Positions 1 through 5,107 of a DNA stretch of 7,638 bases are shown here, piece after piece. Made by a program: the position numbers and the translations under genes. The DNA lies in assembly GCA_947462865.1 (NCBI GenBank), contig CANHRW010000094.1, positions 1 through 7,638 of the forward strand, written 5' to 3'. Position 1 is the stretch's first letter, and the number at the start of each line of letters is the position of its first letter. The notes beneath the pieces are model-generated. The model was given only the letters and a program-made list of their open reading frames with translations. It was not told the origin of the DNA and searched no databases. Source of the stretch: Bacteroidota bacterium (GTDB taxonomy: Bacteria; Bacteroidota; Bacteroidia; UKL13-3).

Positions 1-515
1 GGAAAAAATTTAGCAGTATAATAGCCCCCTGAAACAATAGTTAAAGGCCATAGTATCGCTCCAAATACATTGTAAACAGTAAACATCCATGGATTTACTT
101 TTACAACTCCAGCTAAAATGGGTGCAAATGTTCTTACAATAGGTAAAAATCGGCCCATCACCAATGCTAGTCCACCATATTTTTGATAGAATGTTTCAGC
201 AGTTACTATGTATTTCTTTTTAAAAAATAAGGTATCGGGTTTGTTGTAAAGTGCCTGTCCAGTTTTGATGCCAAATAAATAGCCAGCATAATACCCCAAG
301 AGGGCGGCTACGCTTATTCCTGCAATCAGTTCTGTTAAAGGAATACTCAGGATTTTAAGGTAGCAAAGTAAGCCTGCGGTAAACAAAAGGGAATCACCAG
401 GTAAGAAGAATCCAAAAAAGATTCCATTCTCTAAAAATACAATCGCCAATAGCAAAAACTTGCCACCATAACGGATGAGTTCTTCAGGTTTAAAAATGTC
501 CCAGATACTGTCCAA
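1..515 (-). CDS. DedA/VTT-family membrane protein (3' end beyond window)
   Basis: Partial gene; 171 codons are visible and the C-terminus lies beyond base 1. The protein is a polytopic inner-membrane protein of the DedA (VTT/SNARE-associated) superfamily. Members act as lipid (undecaprenyl phosphate or phospholipid) flippases or are needed for membrane homeostasis and proton-motive force. Family hallmarks are visible: FLENG at residues 27-31, FLPGDSLLF at 37-45 (acidic residues E29 and D41), and GRFLPIVRTFAPILAG at 121-136 with arginines R122 and R128. Start: an in-frame TAA lies two codons upstream of TTG (515-513), and no in-frame ATG occurs before residue 120. TTG is therefore the only sensible start, and it gives an N-terminus of about the length I expect for Bacteroidota members. 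A perfect hairpin ends on the first base of this TTG. The gene follows purE on the same strand after 68 bases. The family call is firm; the substrate is unknown. Confidence 0.87.
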   Translation of the reverse strand, partial: MDSIWDIFKPEELIRYGGKFLLLAIVFLENGIFFGFFLPGDSLLFTAGLLCYLKILSIPLTELIAGISVAALLGYYAGYLFGIKTGQALYNKPDTLFFKKKYIVTAETFYQKYGGLALVMGRFLPIVRTFAPILAGVVKVNPWMFTVYNVFGAILWPLTIVSGGYYTAKFF

Positions 516-533
516 GCTTTAACAATTAAAGCT
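515..533 (-). promoter_or_regulatory. Perfect 8-bp hairpin abutting the dedA TTG start
   Basis: Read on the minus strand, AGCTTTAA-TTG-TTAAAGCT forms an 8-bp perfect inverted repeat with a 3-base loop. Its 3' arm ends on the first T of the TTG start codon at 515, and it contains the in-frame TAA that fixes that start. It lacks a following T-tract, so it is not a canonical terminator. It could be a translational attenuator, a protein-binding palindrome or chance in AT-rich DNA. The repeat is directly seen; the role is inferred. Confidence 0.35.
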
Positions 534-583
534 ACGATTTAGGCAGATTTTTTGGTTAAAACAAATTCAAGCACATGATGGGT

Positions 584-1090
584 CTATTTAAACCCAATGG
601 AATTTTTGCCTTTTTCAACTTTTTCAGCCTTTATAAGTACTTCTTCTTTCATCTTAGCTTTATAGGCATCCATTTTATCAGCTAAGTCTGCATCTGAAGT
701 ACCTATGATTTGTATTGCCAGTAAACCAGCATTTTTTGCATTGTTAATGGCAACTGTTGCAACAGGTACCCCACCGGGCATTTGAACAATAGATAACAAG
801 GAGTCTAGTCCAGATAACGTCTTTAATTGAACAGGAACACCTATTACAGGTAAACTTGTACAAGCAGCAACCATTCCTGGTAAGTGTGCAGCTCCTCCGG
901 CTCCAGCTATAATTACTTTAAGGCCTCTTAATCTTGCAGAATTGGCATATTCAAACATTCTTTCTGGTGTTCTGTGTGCAGAAACTACAGTCATTTCATA
1001 ATCAATTCCAAATTCTCTCAAAACAATAGCTGCCTCATTCATGACTTCCAAGTCACTATCCGAGCCCATAATAATTCCTACCTTTTTCAT
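584..1090 (-). CDS. purE: N5-carboxyaminoimidazole ribonucleotide mutase, PurE class I
   Basis: Cytosolic enzyme of de novo purine synthesis. It converts N5-CAIR, made by PurK, into CAIR. The 168-residue protein has the usual length of stand-alone bacterial PurE. Motifs in order: MGSDSDLEVM at 8-17 (phosphate/ribose-binding loop), SAHRTP at 37-42 with the catalytic-site H39, AGAGGAAHLPGM at 62-73 with H69, and SIVQMPGGVPVATVAI in the second half. These match class I (N5-CAIR mutase) rather than class II AIR carboxylase. The ATG start at 1090 is 37 bases downstream of the stop of the acidic 110-residue gene, so the two are probably co-transcribed. purK is not in the window. The gene ends with TAG, and the C-terminal tail is lysine-rich. 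Identification is very secure. Confidence 0.97.
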   Translation of the reverse strand: MKKVGIIMGSDSDLEVMNEAAIVLREFGIDYEMTVVSAHRTPERMFEYANSARLRGLKVIIAGAGGAAHLPGMVAACTSLPVIGVPVQLKTLSGLDSLLSIVQMPGGVPVATVAINNAKNAGLLAIQIIGTSDADLADKMDAYKAKMKEEVLIKAEKVEKGKNSIGFK

Positions 1091-1127
1091 GAAAGATATT
1101 TAATTGGTTGAGTCAATCACAAAGGGG

Positions 1128-1460
1128 TTAAGCCTCTTCTTCTTCTGTTCTTTCAATACCTTCCATTAAGTCTCTGATTTCTCTGAGCTCTTCTTGGTTG
1201 TATTTATTGCCGTAATCGGCAAGCAGGTCTAGCAAGTAGTCTAAATTTGCTTTGCTGTCTTCTTCCTCTAAAAATAAGAAGCTGTAGCTACCATTGTTTT
1301 CAATGTCTTCATAAGCTAAACGAATCATTTTTACCAAGCCTGGTTCTTTCAAATTGTCTTTGAAATAAGATCTCAACTCCTTTAGCAATTCAATAACATT
1401 TGACTGGTCTTCATTGCTTTTACTCAGTTCCTTTTTAATTTTTGAAATAATTTCTTTCAT
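1128..1460 (-). CDS. Acidic, helical 110-residue protein of unknown function
   Basis: I do not recognise a family. The protein is cytosolic-looking, with no signal peptide or membrane segment. A lysine-rich amphipathic start (residues 1-13) is followed by predicted helices around 20-36 and 42-54. A short hydrophobic stretch SFLFL lies at 60-64, a leucine-rich segment NLDYLLDLLADYG at 72-84, and a highly acidic C-terminal helix ends EEEEA. It is probably real: ATG start, amino-acid composition like a folded helical protein, no competing reading frame, position between a good -7 promoter element (1481-1488) and purE with a 37-base gap, and codon use in line with neighbours. Its place as first gene of the purE-dedA run hints at a housekeeping role, but nothing in the sequence specifies one. 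Confidence 0.75.
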   Translation of the reverse strand: MKEIISKIKKELSKSNEDQSNVIELLKELRSYFKDNLKEPGLVKMIRLAYEDIENNGSYSFLFLEEEDSKANLDYLLDLLADYGNKYNQEELREIRDLMEGIERTEEEEA

Positions 1461-1480
1461 GTGATGGGAATTATACGCTG

Positions 1481-1488
1481 CAAAATTA
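1481..1488 (-). promoter_or_regulatory. Bacteroidota-type -7 box for the 110-aa gene/purE/dedA run
   Basis: On the minus strand this reads TAATTTTG, an exact match to the Bacteroidota primary-sigma -7 consensus TAnnTTTG. It lies 20 bases upstream of the ATG at 1460, predicting a short leader of roughly a dozen bases. The upstream -33 element is poor: TTTA at 1508-1505 instead of TTTG, 16 bases away. The match is visible; promoter activity is inferred. Confidence 0.5.
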
Positions 1489-1494
1489 AGTTTT
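1487..1494 (+). promoter_or_regulatory. Possible -7 box for the DUF486 gene
   Basis: The plus strand reads TAAGTTTT, seven of eight positions matching TAnnTTTG, 32 bases upstream of the ATG at 1527. It shares its TA with the opposing minus-strand -7 box, so the two genes may fire from one bidirectional element. No clear -33 TTTG is seen at the right distance. A purine stretch AAAGGA at 1506-1511 lies 15 bases before the ATG, rather far for a ribosome-binding site. Weak call. Confidence 0.28.
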
Positions 1495-1526
1495 TTGTGG
1501 GCTTTAAAGGAATAATATTTTAAAAT

Positions 1527-1895
1527 ATGAAAAATGGTCTTTATACAATACTCCTGTTAGGAATAGCAAATGTCTTTATGAATATGGCCTGGTATGGCCA
1601 TTTGCAGTTTCAGAAATGGGGATTGGTAAAAACAAATTGGTTGCCTGGTATTGTGTTAATCAGCTGGTTAATTGCTTTAGTAGAATATGTATTTCAAGTA
1701 CCAGCCAATAAATTAGGGTATATAGAAAATGGAGGACCCTTTACCATTATTGAACTCAAAACCATTCAAGAAGTACTTTCTCTTGGTTTATTTGTATTGG
1801 TAAATGCATTGGTTTTTAAGGAAAGCTTTCAAATAAAGCACTTGATTGGATTTTTATTTATCTTATTTGGTGCTTGGATTATTTTTAAGAAATAG
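1527..1895 (+). CDS. DUF486 / DMT-family small membrane protein
   Basis: Inner-membrane protein of 122 residues, about the normal length for the DUF486 family, which is related to small drug/metabolite-type (EamA/SMR-like) proteins; its substrate is unknown. Four hydrophobic segments are apparent at about 4-22, 37-56, 84-98 and 104-119. Signature residues are MAWYGHL at 20-26 and VEYVFQVPANKLGY at 52-65 (E53 and the QVPAN core), followed by ELKTIQEV at 76-83, all typical of DUF486. It is the only plus-strand gene here. It starts 66 bases from the divergent 110-residue gene and ends 34 bases from the convergent gcvH stop, with a hairpin terminator between. Family assignment is good; a transport role is only inferred from the superfamily. 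Confidence 0.88.
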   Translation: MKNGLYTILLLGIANVFMNMAWYGHLQFQKWGLVKTNWLPGIVLISWLIALVEYVFQVPANKLGYIENGGPFTIIELKTIQEVLSLGLFVLVNALVFKESFQIKHLIGFLFILFGAWIIFKK

Positions 1896-1903
1896 GCATA
1901 AAA

Positions 1904-1923
1904 AAAACCCGTTTCCGGGTTTT
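1904..1923. terminator. Bidirectional intrinsic terminator between DUF486 gene and gcvH
   Basis: AAAACCCG (1904-1911), loop TTTC, CGGGTTTT (1916-1923) is a perfect 8-bp stem. It is flanked by an A-run on the left and by TTTT and AATTTTTT on the right, so each strand has a T-tract after the hairpin. It sits exactly between two convergent stop codons (1895 and 1930) and can serve both genes. Confidence 0.9.
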
Positions 1924-1929
1924 AATTTT

Positions 1930-2310
1930 TTAGGCACCAATCAATGATTTGTAAGCTTCTACATTCATCAGTCCGCTTATTTCATCTTGGTTACTGATTT
2001 TTACTTTTATCATCCATCCGTTTTCATAAGGTTCACTGTTTACCAATTCTGGAGAGCCATCTAATTGAGGGTTCATTTCCATCACCTCGCCAGACAAAGG
2101 CATAAATAAATCACTTACTGTTTTTACAGCTTCAACTGTTCCAAAAACCTCGTGCTGACCAACACTTTTACCTTTGCTGTCAATATCAACATACACAATA
2201 TCGCCCAATTCATGTTGCGCAAAATCAGTAATTCCAACTGTTGCAACATCACCTTCCACACGAACCCATTCGTGGTCTTTGGTGTAATAAAGATTTTCAG
2301 GTAAATTCAT
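1930..2310 (-). CDS. gcvH: Glycine cleavage system H protein (lipoyl carrier)
   Basis: Lipoylated shuttle of the glycine cleavage complex. It carries the aminomethyl group from GcvP to GcvT and is reoxidised by lipoamide dehydrogenase. Starting at the ATG at 2310 gives 126 residues, the usual GcvH length, with the typical N-terminus NLPENLYYTKDHEWV. Other motifs are GITDFAQHELGDIVYVD at 26-42, and GTVEAVKTVSDL at 57-68 with K63 as the lipoylation site. The glycine-rich ENGWM motif is near the C-terminus. An in-frame TTG at 2337 would add nine residues with no family counterpart, so I rejected it. gcvT and gcvP are not nearby, so the system is dispersed. A terminator candidate upstream separates it from the carotenoid genes, but I see no convincing promoter in the 75-base gap. 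Confidence 0.96.
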   Translation of the reverse strand: MNLPENLYYTKDHEWVRVEGDVATVGITDFAQHELGDIVYVDIDSKGKSVGQHEVFGTVEAVKTVSDLFMPLSGEVMEMNPQLDGSPELVNSEPYENGWMIKVKISNQDEISGLMNVEAYKSLIGA

Positions 2311-2357
2311 TTTTACAATTAAATTATTTGTACGCAATTTATGTTTTATCAGTTAAT

Positions 2358-2383
2358 AAAAAAAAGGCATTCAAAGCCATACC
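2358..2383 (-). terminator. Candidate intrinsic terminator after crtYcd
   Basis: On the minus strand, three bases past the stop codon region of the cyclase gene, GGTAT (2383-2379), an 8-base loop and ATGCC (2370-2366) form a 5-bp stem with one T:G wobble. Eight Ts follow directly (2365-2358). The stem is weak but position and T-tract are right for ending the carotenoid transcript before gcvH. Confidence 0.5.
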
Positions 2384-2385
2384 GC

Positions 2386-3078
2386 TTATAAAATTTGCTT
2401 TTGTCTAACCAAAATAGCTTCCATAATAGTTATAGGAAGTAACAAGCAACTCAAGGCATAAATAAAATCTTCTATAGGTATACTGACAAAACGCAAACCA
2501 ATGATGTGGTCAGAACTGTACCAAACAATTGGATTTGGAGTAACCGCACCAGTAAGCACACCATTGATGATTACAAAAGGCAATAGGTGCACAAAATAGG
2601 CAATCCAAAAATAGGTCATGTAAGCTTTTTTTAGCCAAAATTGGTGCGCAGCTAGCAACATAAATGCAATACTGGTATTCACCAAAGTATAGGTTTTATG
2701 AGCAAATACGACCATTGCTACTAAACACATGAACATACCTATATAATTGAACCAAGAAACCAATTGCTGTTGAATACCTCTTTTTAAATAGGCTTTTAGA
2801 CAGGCGTAAATAAATACACTGGCATATGGCACAACAATAAAAAAGCTCAATTCTTCAATGGGTAATCCCCAAAACTTTATAGAAGAAGTATAAGCTGGAT
2901 TGAACCCCCAAATTTGTTTTTTGGTAAACCAAATATCCCATACAATAAACAAAACGGCATTTACCAATATGCCAATTGACAAAGCTTTCCACTGCTTGTA
3001 AAAGGCCACTTTTTTATCAAAAGACAAAGCAAATGGACCCACTATAGAAAATAGCATCAACCAGGCGTACAAGGTCAT
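2386..3078 (-). CDS. crtYcd: Lycopene beta-cyclase, fused CrtYc-CrtYd type
   Basis: Integral membrane cyclase that converts a psi end of lycopene (or gamma-carotene) into a beta-ionone ring. It belongs to the heterodimeric CrtYc/CrtYd class, here as a single 230-residue chain carrying both halves. N-terminal half: GPFALSFDKKVAFYKQW at 14-30, WDIWFTK at 47-53, WGFNPAY at 57-63, and the catalytic-type motif LPIEELSFF at 72-80. C-terminal half: LPFVIINGVLTG at 166-177 and a second motif SIPIEDF at 199-205. The repeated PxEE/PxED motif, one per half, and about six to seven hydrophobic segments are diagnostic. The ATG overlaps the crtZ stop by one base (TAATG), indicating translational coupling. 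The related fused gene is known from the carotenoid cluster of Algoriphagus. Whether it cyclises one or both ends cannot be read from sequence. Confidence 0.93.
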   Translation of the reverse strand: MTLYAWLMLFSIVGPFALSFDKKVAFYKQWKALSIGILVNAVLFIVWDIWFTKKQIWGFNPAYTSSIKFWGLPIEELSFFIVVPYASVFIYACLKAYLKRGIQQQLVSWFNYIGMFMCLVAMVVFAHKTYTLVNTSIAFMLLAAHQFWLKKAYMTYFWIAYFVHLLPFVIINGVLTGAVTPNPIVWYSSDHIIGLRFVSIPIEDFIYALSCLLLPITIMEAILVRQKQIL

Positions 3079-3527
3079 TAGTTGGAGCTGTTAGGATTTT
3101 TCCAATATTTCATAGGTACGATGAGCATGCCAAAGTTTTCACCTTGTTCTTTTTGCAGATGTTTGTGGTGAATTTTATGGGCTCTTCTGATGGCTTTAAT
3201 ATACCTGTTGTTTGAATGTGTAAAGTACTTAAAGCGTTGGTGTATGATAATTTCATGTACTATGAAGTATGCCAATCCATACAGAGATATCCCAATACCA
3301 ATATAAAAACGGAAATCTTGATAAATACTGCCTGTTATGTAACAATAGGCACTTGGTATGGCAAAAATTAAAAAAAAGGCATCGTTTTTTTCAAAGAAAC
3401 CAGGTTCGACCTGATGATGGTCTTTGTGTAAATACCAAAGCAGTCCATGCATCACAAACTTGTGAGTGAACCATGCAACAAACTCCATGGCAATAAAAGT
3501 AAACAGAACAACAAATAAATTAAACAT
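3078..3527 (-). CDS. crtZ: Beta-carotene 3-hydroxylase, CrtZ type
   Basis: Membrane di-iron hydroxylase of the fatty-acid-hydroxylase superfamily. It adds the 3-hydroxyl to beta rings, converting beta-carotene to zeaxanthin or acting on the ring of a monocyclic carotenoid. All histidine clusters are intact: H22-x4-H27 (HKFVMHG), H34-xx-H37H38 (HKDHH), H91-x4-H96 (HEIIIH) and H117-xx-H120H121 (HKIHH). Hydrophobic segments lie at about 4-20, 50-66 and 74-90. Length is 149 residues from the ATG at 3527, within the bacterial CrtZ range. A TTG two codons upstream (3533) is possible but unneeded. It follows cruF by 38 bases and overlaps crtYcd by one base, so it lies in the middle of a carotenoid operon. 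Identification is firm; the actual substrate depends on how many ends the cyclase closes. Confidence 0.94.
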   Translation of the reverse strand: MFNLFVVLFTFIAMEFVAWFTHKFVMHGLLWYLHKDHHQVEPGFFEKNDAFFLIFAIPSAYCYITGSIYQDFRFYIGIGISLYGLAYFIVHEIIIHQRFKYFTHSNNRYIKAIRRAHKIHHKHLQKEQGENFGMLIVPMKYWKNPNSSN

Positions 3528-3546
3528 AGCCAATAAACAGCTTTTA

Positions 3547-3562
3547 AGTAAAAATGTTTACT
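3547..3562 (-). repeat. Short inverted repeat between cruF and crtZ
   Basis: On the minus strand AGTAAA-CATT-TTTACT is a 6-bp perfect stem with a 4-base loop, lying between the cruF stop and the crtZ start. It is AT-rich and lacks a T-tract, so it is too weak to be a convincing terminator. It might stabilise or process the polycistronic transcript, or be chance. Confidence 0.25.
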
Positions 3563-3565
3563 AAA

Positions 3566-4225
3566 TTACACATTTAGACTAACAAAAAAGAGTAATTGCA
3601 ACACATATAAAAATGCGGCATACCTACTTTTGTTGTGTAATTGTTGTTGAATAATCCAATAACAGAATACAAATCCAAAAAAGAACCATGCAGTGTAGTT
3701 TTGTAGTGGTATCAAACCCTGTTGCCACTCCCAAAAACCAAGCATGGGCGCAATAGGTTCAATAAAAAAATCAGTCAATACCATTAAAAATCCACCTAAA
3801 AATGAGGCTGTTAACTGGTTAAATCTCAATTTATACTTTTGTGCAAACCATTCTACAAGACTGATGCTCGAGAAACTTACCAAAACCCAATTTACACCAA
3901 TCAACAAAGGGGTATCAGCTATTTTGGGGCCAAGGTTATTAAGGTAATTGTAATTTCCAAACAACAATCCCGTCTGTACACCCACCAACTCTAGCATAAA
4001 ACCAGCCGCAAACAATAGCATTACCTGAACAAAAAAAAAGTGATTACGCTGTTCAAAACTGTAGATAAATAGAATAAAATTTAAGAGTAAATGAAAAGGA
4101 GTCAATTGGGCAAATTCTGGGTTGATTTTAATACCTATGATGCCAATTACAAAAAACAACAAAGTAATTTGGCAACTCAATACCAATGGTTGCCCTGTTA
4201 TTTTCTTGATTCCTTGAAAATTCAT
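3566..4225 (-). CDS. cruF: CruF-family carotenoid 1,2-hydratase (DUF422)
   Basis: Polytopic membrane protein of the CruF/bisanhydrobacterioruberin-hydratase family. Members add water across the 1,2 double bond of an acyclic psi end. Characterised relatives act in gamma-carotene derivatives of cyanobacteria and Deinococcus and in Haloarchaea. Motifs seen: LELVGVQTGLLFGNYNY at 78-94, LGPKIADTPLLIGVNW at 98-113, TDFFIEPIAPMLGFWEW at 151-167, and LQNYTAWF at 174-181. Hydrophobic helices lie at about 14-31, 45-56, 63-78, 104-122, 138-152, 178-194 and 202-217. The ATG overlaps the stop of the DUF3108 gene by one base (TAATG), and crtZ follows. Together with the cyclase this suggests a monocyclic carotenoid with one hydrated end. 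Some DUF422 relatives are uncharacterised, so the exact reaction is inferred from family plus context. Confidence 0.85.
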   Translation of the reverse strand: MNFQGIKKITGQPLVLSCQITLLFFVIGIIGIKINPEFAQLTPFHLLLNFILFIYSFEQRNHFFFVQVMLLFAAGFMLELVGVQTGLLFGNYNYLNNLGPKIADTPLLIGVNWVLVSFSSISLVEWFAQKYKLRFNQLTASFLGGFLMVLTDFFIEPIAPMLGFWEWQQGLIPLQNYTAWFFFGFVFCYWIIQQQLHNKSRYAAFLYVLQLLFFVSLNV

Positions 4226-5049
4226 TAATTGATTTTAGATTTAGTTGGATTCTTCAAGTTTTGATAACCTGTTAGGGACATGGCAACAGCGCCAATGAAT
4301 ATTTCAGATTCTACTTTCAATACCATGTGGTTATCATCGTCACTAACCCAAATTGTTAATGCATCTTCTGATTTAAATAAATCGCCTGTTTTTACCTGAG
4401 GCCGTATTTTAATGGCATTGAATTTACCAGCATCTACTTTTACCTTTTCTCTACCTAAAAATTTGATACTGTAATTGTATACTTTTCCGTCCATGTAAAA
4501 TTCGGTAGGGTAGGTGTCTCCAATTTTTGCATTGGTAACATCCCATAACCTTGACCAGTAATACACTGAAACCAAATCTTGAACCTGATAAGGGGCATCT
4601 GTAATGTTTCCTTTTTTGGTATTGATTCTTCTGTTATCGTGGTCAAAAATTGCAAAATCTGTGTCACGGTACTTACCCTCTTCAATTTTCTTGGTATATT
4701 TTACTGGTACCAATGCATCAATGTCTAGGTAACTTTCGTAGTCGTTTCGCACTTTGTTGTATAGTGCATCTATGGTTCTTGATGACCTTGCTGAACATTT
4801 AATATTCATGGTTTTTCGGCCATTTAATAAAACAGGTTCTGGCATAATTTCTAAACTTGCATAACCAGCATTGAATGGCCCATAATGCAATCTGTACTCT
4901 AATTTTTCTCCTAAGCCAAATGCTAAATTAGTTACTTTAGAATAAGCGTTTCGGTCATCTGTTTTTTTCTTGGGCATATCAGCCAATACACCTAATGCAT
5001 ATATAACCAAGCAGATTGTTCCAATAGAATGTTTCAATGAGGTTTTCAT
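4225..5049 (-). CDS. Secreted DUF3108 domain protein, coupled to cruF
   Basis: Protein of 274 residues from the ATG at 5049. A signal peptide is clear: positive start MKTSLKH, hydrophobic core at about 8-20, cleavage expected after A23 (VLA|D). It is thus likely periplasmic or outer-membrane associated; no lipobox cysteine is present. The mature part matches DUF3108 (a beta-rich envelope domain without known biochemical role): FGLGEKLEYRLHYGPFNAGY at 44-63, DYESYLD at 103-109, QDLVSVYYWSR at 157-167, and IWVSDDDNHMVLKVE at 233-247, followed by a G-A-x-A-M-S-L segment. The frame is open a further 76 codons upstream, but that extension runs into the aldehyde dehydrogenase gene and precedes the signal peptide, so I rejected it. 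The stop overlaps the cruF ATG. Function unknown; coupling suggests cell-envelope or pigment-related work. Confidence 0.85.
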   Translation of the reverse strand: MKTSLKHSIGTICLVIYALGVLADMPKKKTDDRNAYSKVTNLAFGLGEKLEYRLHYGPFNAGYASLEIMPEPVLLNGRKTMNIKCSARSSRTIDALYNKVRNDYESYLDIDALVPVKYTKKIEEGKYRDTDFAIFDHDNRRINTKKGNITDAPYQVQDLVSVYYWSRLWDVTNAKIGDTYPTEFYMDGKVYNYSIKFLGREKVKVDAGKFNAIKIRPQVKTGDLFKSEDALTIWVSDDDNHMVLKVESEIFIGAVAMSLTGYQNLKNPTKSKIN

Positions 5050-5107
5050 ACAATCAACTACTTTGCAAATGCCATACCAAAAAAGCCAAACTATCAATAA
5101 ATTTAAA

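Noticed and set aside
2311..2337. Nine-residue N-terminal extension of GcvH from TTG at 2337
   Set aside because: GcvH proteins normally begin close to the NLPENL...KDHEW motif, and the ATG at 2310 gives the standard length.
3528..3533. TTG start two codons upstream of the crtZ ATG
   Set aside because: Adds only two residues and replaces an ATG with a rare start; no ribosome-binding evidence favours it.
3269..3947. Plus-strand frames opposite crtZ (3269-3469) and cruF (3744-3947)
   Set aside because: Antisense to genes with intact family motifs; no domain or start signal supports them.
4455..4685. 76-codon minus-strand frame inside the DUF3108 gene
   Set aside because: Out-of-frame shadow within a gene with clear domain motifs; no recognisable product.
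5050..5107. Promoter for DUF3108-cruF-crtZ-crtYcd
   Set aside because: A TTTG and a GGCATTTG are present on the minus strand, but the -7 core lacks TA and spacing is short, so I could not support a site. No terminator is seen either.
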